A stretch of 64,000 nucleotides of DNA from Fusarium oxysporum f. sp. lycopersici 4287 (taxonomy: Eukaryota; Ascomycota; Sordariomycetes; Hypocreales; Nectriaceae). The stretch spans positions 372,001 through 436,000 of the forward strand of contig NC_030997.1 in the NCBI RefSeq assembly GCF_000149955.1, written 5' to 3'. This document shows, piece after piece, positions 54,598 through 64,000 of the stretch. Positions within the stretch are counted from its first letter, which is position 1; every line of letters begins with the position of its first letter. The notes beneath the pieces are model-generated. The model saw only the letters and a program-made list of their open reading frames with translations. It searched no databases and was not told where the DNA came from. The position numbers and the translations under genes were made by a program.

Positions 54598-55410
54598 ATG
54601 GATGAGTACGTTCATGCCATCGTGACATGGGTTGAGGCGTCAGTCAAAGCCTCACCCTACATCTGGAGTACAGCTGGCCTGACCTTTCTTCTCGGCGTGC
54701 AAGTACTCTTGGCAGTAGCCATTCTTCATGGCGATGAAGCCACGGTTCGGAGACAATTGACCTCTCTACAACGAATTGGTAGCGGCAATGATGCGGCGTC
54801 GGATAAGAATCTGGAGGCAGATGATAGCGAAAAGAAGAAGGCCCGTGGCGGATCAGAAGAGCAGGTCGTCGAACTTTCTCTCATCGCTTCATGCGCAACT
54901 ATCCAGGCCAACTCGAATCAGAATCTTGACGACCAAGATAAATACAACAACTGTTACATGTTTGCCGTCGACTCTCACCAAGCAGATGACCAGGGTTTCG
55001 CAATCTGGAAATCTCTGGATCAGCAAACGAAACCCGCATTATCACAAATCAAGACCGAATTATGGCTCCCAAAACCCAATGCCGACACAAGCGATCCTTT
55101 GGTACAGGCCGGTGGCTGCATTGTCATGTCATTCGCTGATCCTGCGGTGCCGGGTTGGCTGGATCAGATCGCTGGAATGATTGGCAAAAGTTTGAAGACG
55201 CCTCAAGTTGCTTGCATCCTGCCACTGCAATTTTCGCTGGAGGATATTGAGCAGAACAAGCTCAGCATGAGACCATTCAAGATTGATGGAGAGGATGGGA
55301 GGGGCTTGGACCTGGAGAAGTTCCCTGCATTTTCGGATATTTTACCAAAGCTGAGGCTTTTCCTTGGGTATCCTGAGCAGCAAGGCATCACGATCTTCAA
55401 GCGAGCATAG
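54598..55410 (+). CDS. unknown single-TM protein (270 aa)
   Basis: The first ATG of a long open frame is at 54598 (MDEYVHAIVTWVEA). An N-terminal TM segment (IWSTAGLTFLLGVQVLLAVAI) is followed by a charged linker (DSEKKKARGGSEE) and a globular part with NNCYMFAVDSHQADDQGFAI, KTELWLPKPNADTSDPL, GCIVMSFADPAVPGWLDQI and SLEDIEQNKLSMRPFKIDG. The ending is LFLGYPEQQGITIFKRA. I do not recognise the family; the repeated acidic turns suggest an enzyme-like domain. It converges with the Zn2Cys6 gene, 75 nt apart. Confidence 0.65.
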   Translation: MDEYVHAIVTWVEASVKASPYIWSTAGLTFLLGVQVLLAVAILHGDEATVRRQLTSLQRIGSGNDAASDKNLEADDSEKKKARGGSEEQVVELSLIASCATIQANSNQNLDDQDKYNNCYMFAVDSHQADDQGFAIWKSLDQQTKPALSQIKTELWLPKPNADTSDPLVQAGGCIVMSFADPAVPGWLDQIAGMIGKSLKTPQVACILPLQFSLEDIEQNKLSMRPFKIDGEDGRGLDLEKFPAFSDILPKLRLFLGYPEQQGITIFKRA

Positions 55411-55485
55411 AATGACATGAGGTAGTAGAAAGGTGAAGCCACTGTATACTATGACAGAATACCATTTGTATCTTTTAGACACCCT

Positions 55486-56827
55486 TTATGCCTCGAGCTG
55501 CTGCCGATACCTGTAGATATCGCGCTGTAGTCGGCCCTCCGCCAGATCCGCAGCAGCATTACTCCCCCAAACTCCATCAGTGAACCGATATTGTCGTAAA
55601 ATATGTATGGCCTGCTGTCGCAAGTCCCAATCCTCGCTGGTAACAGCGACAAAGTAGAGTGCTTCGACAAGGCCGTTGGCCAGATAAAACCCGGCCTGGG
55701 CAGGTCGAAGACCAAGGTCATGGATTAGCTGGAGGGCCAGATCAAGAATGGTCTTGCAATCTGTATCGACATTGCTCTTTGCACCATTGCTTGTGCTAGT
55801 TGCCCGATTCATGGTCACTTCGACCAACACCCTTCGCATTCTGAGGGCGGTCACATGCTTCTCCTCTTCTTGAGAAGTAATGCTTAGGCTCTCAAACCGC
55901 CGGTCCCAAAGCTTCAGGGAGTATTCGCTGGACACCAATGAGGCTTGGATATTTGAAGGCTGGAGTAATTGGCCGTGTATAGCATCGAGATGGCGTAATA
56001 ATGTACACACGGAGGGGGTATCAGAAATATCGTCCAGAGTTTCTTGTTGAGAGCGACCTCCCCAGCAAAGGGACATACTATGGGCTGTTGAGATGACTCG
56101 CGTTTGTGTATCCAACCTCATGTATAGGCCTAGTATATCTGTCATCATATGTTGGCCATGTGCTCTTAGATCCCCCCATTCATGAATGAGTGCCAGGCCA
56201 TTTCTCAGATGAACGAGAGCTTCTTTGCGAAGACCCTGCAAGGAGCAAAGATACGTGAACAGGAAGTTTGCAACCAAGGCAGCCAGCTTTCCAGATGTAG
56301 AGAGCGCTTTGGCCTCCTGAAAGCAGGTGGAGAGAGATCTCATGGCCTTTTGGTACTGGGAAAAGATAAACAGATCGCAGCTTGTGGACTTTATGCCGAG
56401 GAGGATAGACTTCTGGTATGCTGACGCGAGTGCTGCCAGGGCGTGTCGGACGGGCGTGTATGTATCTGACTTGTGTAATACATCATATGTCCAGAAGTCG
56501 GCGTCGAAAGAAGACGCGATAAGTGTTGCGATTCTGGTTCGGAATTGGTAGATGGCTTGGCTTTCGGGATCACTGCCTCCAGAAACTATCTGTGGGAGTT
56601 GAAGTCTACCGCTCGGGGCCAGGGTAGCGAGGTCATAGCCATCGCACTTGCGGCCGGTGGAGGTGCAACGATGACAACTCGGCTTGTCTTCATCACATTT
56701 AACTCGACGAATCCTGGAACCATTAGCTACTGGCTGCTGTTGCAAGGATCGTGACTGACCGACAGGTGATACAGCCGGTCTTGCCCTTCGTAGCGTATCT
56801 TTTCTTCCGGGAATCCTTAGTCTTCAT
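55486..56827 (-). CDS. Zn2Cys6 transcription factor (431 aa)
   Basis: Exons are 56760-56827 and 55486-56713. The intron (GTCAGT...CCAG) splits the zinc cluster between CITC and RIRRVKCDEDKPSCHRC; spliced, the pattern C-x2-C-x6-C-x6-C-x2-C-x6-C is perfect (last Cys in STGRKC). A basic leader (KKRYATKGKTG) precedes it. The remainder matches the fungal-specific regulatory domain in composition (RHALAALASAYQKSIL, KALSTSGKLAALVANFLF, LLRHLDAIHGQL). It is divergent from an OYE-type oxidoreductase 422 nt away, with a Gal4-spaced palindrome between them, suggesting it regulates that gene or itself. Confidence 0.9.
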
Positions 56828-57249
56828 GGCCCGAGACACTTTGAAGATCTGAGCAAAGGGAGTGAATCAGCTCGAGGGGTGAAGGATTGCAACATGACTG
56901 CACGACAAGTATTACTAATGGGGTATCTCTTCTGTTGTGGAGCACTATGCCTGCAGCCATTGGTCGGCTCGTTCAATTCGACGCACTAGTCCCAAGATGT
57001 CAAGCCGAGCCTCAAGTATTTGATAGTTCAAGGAACTTTTCTATAACAACATTGACAATCAAGAGGTGATTGGTAATATCATTGAAGTCCTATTCGGACG
57101 AAAGATGTCCGAGAGTCCTCCTCTGTGGCGACTTCGAGGTATAAATCTGGCCCATCCCATCATGAGAGATGATTGTCTACATCAAGTTTCCCAAACCAAA
57201 AAACACGACACTCAAGAAGCCATCTCAGCTACACCACTCGCCTTGAAAA
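56828..57249. promoter_or_regulatory. divergent promoter, Zn2Cys6 regulator / OYE reductase
   Basis: This 422-nt bidirectional region includes the palindrome at 57094-57112 and a TATA-like TATAAAT at 57140-57146, about 104 nt upstream of the OYE start. No ORF here is supported. Confidence 0.6.
57094..57112. promoter_or_regulatory. palindrome TCGGAC-N7-GTCCGA (CGG-N11-CCG)
   Basis: Perfect 6-bp arms flank a 7-nt spacer, so the CGG and CCG triplets are 11 nt apart, the spacing bound by Gal4-type Zn2Cys6 dimers. It lies 138 nt upstream of the OYE ATG and 267 nt from the regulator ATG. Confidence 0.65.
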
Positions 57250-58561
57250 ATGTCATTTCAAAAGACGATCCCATTATACCCTAGCATGTCACCTATGCCT
57301 GGCACACCGCTCGCTGAGAATGAGGTCAAATCGACGCTTTTTGCCCCTCTTCAAGTCCGCGGGCTTACCCTCCAAAACCGCATCGGCGTCTCTCCCATGG
57401 GCATGTTCAGTGCCAAAGATGGACATCTGACTGACTTTCATCTCGTCCATTACGGTTCTTTCGCCACTAAAGGTGCAGCTCTCGTCATGGTTGAAGCTAC
57501 AGCCGTAGCTCCTAATGGTCGGGTCTCAACTGGAGATTCAGGCCTTTGGAAGGATAGCCAAATTGCACCTTTGAAGCGAGTTGTTGACTACGTCCATGCC
57601 CAAGGACAGAAGGCGGGCGTCCAGCTCTGTCATTCTGGTCAGAAGGGTTCTATGCTCCCGCCGTGGCTTGCCAAGGGCGACCCTATGGTGCACTTCCCAC
57701 TTGCAAGTCAGGAACAAGGTGGCTGGCCGAATGATGTCTGGGCACCGAGTGCAATTTGCCATGGTCCTGGATATCCAATGCCGAAAGAGATGGGCTGGGA
57801 GCAGATTGATCTTGCTGTTGAGCAGTTTGCTAGTGCTGCTAGAAGAGCTGCTGAAGCCGGCGTTGGTAAGCATTGCATACCCAATAACCGAGTTACAACT
57901 AACTGTTACAGATTTCATCGAACTCCACGGCGCTCACGGATATTTGATCAACGCGTTCCTCTCCCCTCTCACGAACCACCGAATGGATGAATATGGTGGC
58001 TCTTTTGAGAACAGAACAAGATTCCTTTTTCGTGTTCTTGAAGCTGTCCGTAATGCCATACCTGAGACTGTTGTTCTCTCATTGCGCATTTCTGCCGTTG
58101 AGTGGATGGAGTGGAGCGGCCAGGATTGCTGGACATTGGAAAACTCCATCAGACTCGCAAAGCTTCTTCCTGAGGCTGGCGTTGACATTCTTGATGTGTC
58201 CTCTGGTGGTAACCATAACGACCAAAAGATCGACGTTCACCCCTACTATCATATCGATCTTGCATATCAGATTCGACAGGCTATCAAGGCTGATGGCATC
58301 GAGCTGCTAATCGCTGCAGTGGGGTTCATCGACAACCCCGTCATGGCTGAGAATGTTGTTCAAGGAAATGCTGGGTATAAGGCAGCGCCGGAGATGCATG
58401 GAACGAACGGAAACGCGGAGAAAGAAAAATACAAAGAGCCTCAGGCGGACTTGGTCATGGTTGGGAGACAGTTTTTACGAGATGCGGGTTTTGTGCTGAC
58501 AGCTGCGAAGGAGTTGGGCGTGGAAGTCCAGTGGCCTCTTCAGTATGCCAGGGTACAGTAG
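57250..58561 (+). CDS. NADH:flavin oxidoreductase, Old Yellow Enzyme family (421 aa)
   Basis: Two exons (57250-57865 and 57912-58561) join at [15 protein letters not shown] in phase. The TIM-barrel FMN enzyme shows [48 protein letters not shown] (the FMN/substrate region), the family core [19 protein letters not shown] with [13 protein letters not shown], and C-terminal [15 protein letters not shown]. The MGMFS start and DEYGGS block place it with the bacterial-like, YqjM-type OYEs of fungi. It would reduce activated alkenes using NAD(P)H in the cytosol. The divergent neighbour is its candidate regulator. Confidence 0.92.
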
Positions 58562-59414
58562 AGAGACCCTTCTTTACTTGGTGCCGACATTAAAACCTCA
58601 AGACCATGAGTATACGGTAACGGTCAATTTAGATGCCAGAGAATGACCATGTTGACTCACTTACACCTCAGCAATACTGCACACACTATTTACAACAGTC
58701 TATGGCTGCACAATGCTGCGCACTAAACCACAAGCCACGATCTCATCGTAGACGTTAAACATGCATCACAAGTCTGGGTTACAGCGCTAGCAAGCCTCAG
58801 TGACGTGATGGCTGACTCACCTGTTAAGCAACTTTCACAAACAGATTTTCGATCATGCTATTTAGCGCAAAATGCACCAGCATCACCGGGCTTAAGGGGT
58901 TTTGTAAACGCAATTATTTAGGCTGATATCCATTGAGGTTTAGCAACAGGCAATAGTTTGTGTTGAAATCGATAGTGTCGAAAAATAAAGAAGGAGGATG
59001 CCAAGCCAAAAGTTCAGGGGTAGATAATTTTAAATATGCAAGGCACAGCAGGTAAACGCCCCCAACGGCTCGATACAGCTACTTCCGATCCACACTAAGT
59101 ATCCTGACCAATCTCAGCTCTACACTAAATAAGGTCAACCAGACTATTGATCCTTCACGAGTTCACTAAATGTAATTCAGCTGATCAACAGTCAGCGTTT
59201 AACGACCGATTTAGACTCACCTTCACAATTTGGGAATAACTCGACTGCGAACCAAAGTGGTGCGACTTGGCGTTTTATACGGGGTTTTCTCTCCGACATT
59301 CTCGTGAACGGTATATGTTATGGGCTGGTCCCTTGTCGAGTCAGCTTTTGACGCTGCATCCTTCCTTTCACCAAGTTGTGAAATAGTCATTCGTTCAATA
59401 GTCACTCTTTTAAG
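58562..59414. other. intergenic, 853 nt
   Basis: This region is upstream of the mucin-like gene. It has no supported ORF; the last ~50 nt contain a pyrimidine-rich run typical of a fungal transcription start. Confidence 0.5.
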
Positions 59415-61716
59415 ATGGTGTCGCTCAAGGCTATCGGAGTCGCTTATGCAGCAGCGAACCTCTTGGGTGTCAACGCAGGTCTGTGTCGCCCATCGACCAG
59501 GACTTCACTAAGCCAGTCCGGTTCCGGAACACCGACCTCGGCGCCGATTGTCTCGACCTCAACCTCGGGAAGTGGTACTATCGCCACAACATCAACAGAT
59601 CACGCATCTTCGTCTGACGAAACAACTGCTACCAACCCTACGACATCTGGAACTCAATCCGTGTCTAGCAGTGAAACTATTGTTTCGTCAAGCAACCCGA
59701 CAACTTCAGATGTCTCAACTATCGAGACCTCCAGCACTCACACGATCTCTGTCGACCTCACTACATCTGGCAGCCCTACCACGTCAGGCGATGCTGTGAC
59801 CTCTGCCGAGTCCACGACCTCTGGTGCTTCGACCATGTCCACTGAGACATCGGCATCCATCGACTCCACAACATCAGGCGTCCCGACTACTACTGCTGAA
59901 ACCTCGGCTCCTACTGACGTGACTTCTACCGAAGCTACTACGTCTGATGAATCCACGACATCTGCTGATACTACGACAACTGCCAATCCTACCACCACCG
60001 CGGATACCACAACAACTTCGTCAGAGCCTACAACCACAACATCGGTCTGTGTTGAGCCCACCAACCTGCTCAGACAGCCCGGCTTTGAGGCTTCAGACGA
60101 CGGGTCTGTTTGGGGATTCTACTGGGGCGGTGGCGATGTTGAATACGACCCCGACCAAGCTCGAACTGGTGATTACCTAGGGTACATTGTCATTCCCCCT
60201 TTATTGAAACCGCAAGCTAATCTCAAAAAGTGTTCTACCTGTCCCCGACGGACAGGAACGTCGCATGGAACAACGTATTCATATAACTCCAGGCTCAGAA
60301 TATACAGTTAGCTTCTGGTATGCCGTCGCAAACCCGCCGTCCGTCAGCACACAATGTTTCCTGTTTGCTACCTTCGACTACTACACGACATTGAAGCAGG
60401 TGCCGCTTCCGTCTGACTCTGAATACCACCAGTACACCTCGAGCTTCATTGCACAGGATAACTTGGACCCAGCTATCGAGATTGGCGTTTCCTGTCCTGG
60501 TGTAGGCAACGAGTACACAGCTACAATCAACATCGATGACACCTCGGTTCTGGACTCTACCAACGCGTGCGATGCTACTCCCGTCGATCCCAATGCTCCC
60601 CCTAAGTCTACTCTCCTCGTGCCTGCACAGCCAGAGGCTCCTCACTGCCCTGTGAACGTTGTTCAAGTCCCCGGGTTTGAAGCTGATGACGAGGACCAAG
60701 CATGGGCCTTCTTCAGCAGGGGAGAATTTGTGCAAGATGTGTCCAACGCCCGAACCGGAGAGCGAGAGGCGTAAGTTTTCATGTTCTCGTACATTCTAGG
60801 TTGAGGAAAGTTGTAACTAACCATCAGTAGACTTCTCCCCAGCGGAACTCGCAGCGATGGCACCTTCCTCGAGCAATACATCGACTCCTCAAATCTTGTA
60901 GCCGGCGAGACCTATGATTATCACTTCTTCTGGAAGCCCAAAACCCTACCAGATAGCGGCCGGTGCTACATTAGCGGCGGCTATAGTGACCTGGTTGGAT
61001 TCTCCGCAGCCGAAGTCAAGTTCGGAGCAACTTCATCAACTGGCTACACTCTCTACTCAGTTCGCTTCGAAATGCCAGCCGGTAGCATTGTCCTTCAAAT
61101 TGTCTTTGTCTGTGATGGCAATGACCTTGAGGTAGGATCAGTCTACGTCGATGATACGGCACTGATCAGAGTTGGCGGCTGCGAGGCATATCCCGTGACA
61201 GGGTCACTCATTGAGAATCCCAGCTTTGAGATCCAAGCTACTGAGGATAGTACTTATGCTTGGTTTGGCACCAAGGGTATGACGATCAGAGCTGGAAGCA
61301 CATCTGACGGCCCCTCACCCAACTCAGGCGACAACTTCCTGTGAGTATCTTACACTTTAATTCTATGTAACAGTATCCTAACTCAGCCTAGGTATGTCCA
61401 ACTTGGATCATCCAAGAAGTCGGCGACACTCACCAAACCGCTGGCTGGTTCCTTGAATGCAGGTGGGGCGTATACTCTCCAGTTCAACTGGTCTGCTGGA
61501 TCTGCATACGTTCCCAGCACTTGCTCATTCAAGATTGTCTTTGGTTCAGTGTCTCAAACCCTTGAGCTTGATGATCAGGTCACTGCGTATCAGTATCAAT
61601 CCTTTGACTACAGTTTCACAGCGGCTGATTCGGCTGAATCCATGTCCATCACTGTTGAGTGTACAGACGCAAGTGGGTTCCCTGACTTCGTCTTCGATGA
61701 CTTTTCCCTCCAGTAA
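59415..61716 (+). CDS. secreted mucin-like protein with tandem jelly-roll (CBM-like) modules (713 aa)
   Basis: Exons are 59415-60181, 60231-60770, 60831-61340 and 61392-61716; all phases close. A signal peptide (MVSLKAIGVAYAAANLLGVN) is followed by ~190 residues of Ser/Thr-rich stalk with TTSG and TSAD-type repeats. After it come at least three related modules of ~150 aa, each beginning with a motif like NLLRQPGFEASDDGSVWGF, QVPGFEADDEDQAWAFF or LIENPSFEIQATEDSTYAWF. Each ends with a Cys and an acidic IDDT/VDDT/FDDFSL strand. N-P-x-F-E starts and D-D-T/F ends are hallmarks of CBM4/9-like jelly-roll folds. It likely binds surface glycans. No GPI signal is visible, so it is probably secreted or wall-associated. 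Confidence 0.85.
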
Positions 61717-62142
61717 TGGAGGATGTTAATGAATAGGGCGGCATTATTCACTTCTACAATTTTTTAAATATTTTATGTAATCCTATCCGATTTATGTTTA
61801 CTATAGTGGCTCTGGATTAGTACATAATATACCTTCAAATGCGCCTCATCTTGCTTGCTGCCAATGAATGTTTTGAATGTGTTACTGAGAATACCGCAGT
61901 TCATAGATATACTAGGAGCAATAAGCTTTATTTAAGATTGAATCTTTGGTATCACACAGGCGACTCACCAGTGAACCACAGTGTCAGCCCGACTATATAT
62001 TGTCATAGCTTGGCGGACCGTGGGAATCTTCAATCTCAGAATTCGCAACACCAGCAATCTCAACCTGACCAAAGAATTTAATCTAAATACCCAGCTCTTA
62101 CAGAAGACATAAGCGAGAATAATACACCCGACGACATTCACA
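61717..62142. other. intergenic, 426 nt
   Basis: This AT-rich stretch lies between the mucin-like gene and the first small Cys-rich gene. No other feature is seen. Confidence 0.5.
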
Positions 62143-62376
62143 ATGTGCTACATGTACTATTTGTCGACTCTCTGTTCGACCTGCAGGCATCCGTACAAGA
62201 CTAGTTCAACCACTGACACTTGCGATAACTTACCAGAAATGGCTGAGTGGGGAGAATGCGACACAGGAGTTATGCAAATAGAACTAGAGGAGGAGGGAGG
62301 AGAATGTGACAACTGCCGAGAGAAACGCGAGGAAGAAGAGAGAAAGGCAACGCTCGAAACCATACTGGAGGAGTAG
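62143..62376 (+). CDS. small Cys-rich protein, tandem paralogue 1 (77 aa)
   Basis: A single exon starts at the ATG at 62143. Cysteines lie at 2, 11, 14, 27, 39, 55 and 58, with Gly42 and the ending ECDNCREKREEEER. The arrangement C-x8-C-x2-C-x12-C-x11-C-x15-C-x2-C is shared with the next two genes. There is no signal peptide; the acidic/basic tail should be helical. Two CxxC pairs suggest zinc binding. Composition and spacing are conserved although the sequences are otherwise diverged, which supports a real gene. Confidence 0.7.
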   Translation: MCYMYYLSTLCSTCRHPYKTSSTTDTCDNLPEMAEWGECDTGVMQIELEEEGGECDNCREKREEEERKATLETILEE

Positions 62377-62797
62377 GTAGAATTGACATAGCTCGGGAGG
62401 AAGGGTCTAAGAGTACAGTGAAAAAGATACCACGCCCAGTCGCCTTGAGATTCAGAAGCGTGGTCGTATATATATCAGAATGAGTAATATGAGCACCTTC
62501 TAATCAGGCCTGGCGATGATTCATGAAAAGGTTAAGCCAACAATTAAACGTGAATGAAGGCTGTTGCTGATGAGTTCATCACTGTACGCAATGGACTGTA
62601 CATCGCATCACTACTAGATTCAACGAGAAAGCATTTTAAAAAGAGTCGCCTTCGTCCCATTGACCGTTATCAATAGAAGTTCACCTGTTTAATTCCACCA
62701 ATATCTGCTACAAATCATCTGCCCTAGACCATATACATCCTCACATCTCACACCACCACCGATAAAGTCATCGGAAAGGAAAGCTGTTCTTTACAAC
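62377..62797. other. intergenic, 421 nt
   Basis: This spacer between paralogues 1 and 2 has no supported ORF. Confidence 0.5.
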
Positions 62798-63058
62798 ATG
62801 TGTTCCCAAACCTTGATATCACTTCTTTGCAAAACCTGCGGAGTTAAATATTCATGCGAATTCGACGTAGAATTGTGCAGAACCGTCAAGAAAAAGTCTG
62901 GTTGGGGACATTGTGGATTAGGCCGGCTTATGCCTGATCGAGAGGAGATTGGAGAAGGGGAATGCACCAAGTGCTTGAAAGAGATCAGAGAGCTTGAAGA
63001 AGAGCGGAAACTGCTGGATACTCTGTTAGTGGATGACGAAGATTTGTGGATTCAGTAG
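62798..63058 (+). CDS. small Cys-rich protein, tandem paralogue 2 (86 aa)
   Basis: A single exon has Cys at 2, 11, 14, 20, 27, 39, 56 and 59, and the tail ECTKCLKEIRELEEERKLL. The C2/C11/C14/C27/C39 spacing is identical to paralogue 1, and W36-G-x-C39-x-x-G42 is also shared. The C-terminus is acidic (VDDEDLW). An extra Cys20 is unique to this copy. Confidence 0.72.
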   Translation: MCSQTLISLLCKTCGVKYSCEFDVELCRTVKKKSGWGHCGLGRLMPDREEIGEGECTKCLKEIRELEEERKLLDTLLVDDEDLWIQ

Positions 63059-63350
63059 ACCTTTCCGAAGCATCCCTAGACACAAAATCACATTCACTCA
63101 CAGATCTCACTGGAAGTGACAAAGGGTCCCTGCCTGTGTGTATCACCACGTTTGTCACTGGTCATGCATTGAATCACTAGTGAACGCCATAATGGCGGAC
63201 TACATAATCCCCCTCACAGCAACAAGAATAGAGATATCCTTCTACTCTCAAACTTCAACAAACTTACTACATCCCTATCTAGCATTTCAAGCTTCAAGTT
63301 CGCACCGCAATTCTCATTATTATTTACAACCGGCGAGACTTAGTATAACC

Positions 63351-63608
63351 ATGTGTCGTCTTGTTCGCACATCTATACAATGCATTTCATGCACTACAGA
63401 AACTTCACACCGAAATTTCCTAAACAGGTGCCGCGAGGTTAATGGGCACGGAAAGGAAGCAAAATGCTCAATTGGCATATGGAAGGATAGCGATACTGAA
63501 AAGGGCAACGTTGAATGCGATCCGTGTCGCATCAAGCGGGAGGAGAAGGAGCGGCGGGCAAGGCTTATCTACGGTAAGGAGGCGTGGTCATCAGGATCAG
63601 ATGCTTGA
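63351..63608 (+). CDS. small Cys-rich protein, tandem paralogue 3 (85 aa)
   Basis: The open frame extends upstream, but the start MCRLVRT at 63351 matches the MC start of both paralogues. Cys are at 2, 11, 14, 27, 39, 56 and 59, with CSIG at 39-42 and ECDPCRIKREEKERR at 55-69. Spacing equals paralogue 2. It ends about 240 nt before the assembly gap, so more copies may lie in the unsequenced part. Confidence 0.72.
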   Translation: MCRLVRTSIQCISCTTETSHRNFLNRCREVNGHGKEAKCSIGIWKDSDTEKGNVECDPCRIKREEKERRARLIYGKEAWSSGSDA

Positions 63609-63852
63609 CACACGATTTGTAGATGACAAATCCCTACCAAACAGTCTGTATTTATCTACTGCGATCGTCACGTACATGCTACTTGGTAGTTAGTGAACCT
63701 CTCTGGGGACATGAAAATTTAGGTAGTTTTACAGCAAATATTATGTGTCCTCTTGGCCATCGCGGTCATTGAATTCTTTTATTTCCTAGTTACTTATGCC
63801 ATGTCTTCTAGATGTCCTCTGGATCAGTAAGTGACACTGAAAACCTTCCAGA

Positions 63853-64000
63853 NNNNNNNNNNNNNNNNNNNNNNNNNNNNNNNNNNNNNNNNNNNNNNNN
63901 NNNNNNNNNNNNNNNNNNNNNNNNNNNNNNNNNNNNNNNNNNNNNNNNNNNNNNNNNNNNNNNNNNNNNNNNNNNNNNNNNNNNNNNNNNNNNNNNNNNN
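63853..64000. other. assembly gap (Ns)
   Basis: The last 148 bases are N, so the sequence right of 63852 is unknown within this window. Confidence 1.

Noticed and set aside
1..64000. CRISPR array, bacterial operon or prophage
   Set aside because: Spliceosomal introns throughout and an intron-bearing nuclear tRNA show eukaryotic DNA; no regularly spaced direct repeats were seen.

Overview
The window is eukaryotic nuclear DNA from a filamentous ascomycete, most likely Fusarium or a close relative (Hypocreales). The evidence is dense short genes on both strands, introns of about 45-60 nt with GTAWGT donors and CTAAC-type branch sites, typical Sordariomycete families (LysM protein, DUF6594, Zn2Cys6 regulators, LaeA-like methyltransferase, alpha-glucoside-type MFS permeases), and an intron-bearing tRNA-Phe(GAA). 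The genus is an inference from family content. The window opens inside a gene and ends in an assembly gap (Ns from 63853).

Layout. 1-12 kb: a 5'-truncated, apparently broken Ser/Thr-rich GPI protein; a many-intron DHA1-type MFS transporter whose last exon does not hold frame; a secreted LysM protein; an APC amino-acid/choline permease; a polytopic membrane protein; a cytochrome P450. 13-18 kb: a small acidic TM protein with an in-frame TAG, a ten-exon LaeA-type methyltransferase, a large F-box protein. 18-35 kb: two alpha-glucoside-type sugar permeases flank a retropepsin-like protein, a DUF6594 protein, a frameshifted epoxide hydrolase and a divergent Zn2Cys6 regulator/MDR reductase pair. 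35-50 kb is accessory-like: a broken and an intact APH-fold kinase, a secreted protein, a broken gene of unknown function, a secreted EGF/beta-propeller protein, two co-oriented genes of unknown family, tRNA-Phe, a degenerate F-box copy, and copies of an AT-rich dispersed repeat. 50-64 kb: a 2OG-Fe(II) dioxygenase, an F-box/LRR-like protein, an unknown membrane-anchored protein, a second divergent Zn2Cys6 regulator/oxidoreductase pair (OYE family) with a Gal4-spaced palindrome between them, a mucin-like protein with tandem jelly-roll modules, and three tandem paralogous small cysteine-rich genes.

How the genes work together. There is no PKS or NRPS backbone, so this is not a classical secondary-metabolite cluster. 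The content points to nutrient uptake, surface and secreted proteins, and detoxification-type oxidoreductases, with local regulators beside two of them. About eight genes are disrupted by stops or frameshifts, which suggests a decaying accessory or subtelomeric segment, partly confounded by possible homopolymer errors. The strongest candidates for something undescribed are the tandem Cys-rich family (62143-63608), the two-gene cassette at 44854-48323, the palindromic operator-like arrays at 33050-33255 and 57094-57112, and the double-retropepsin protein.
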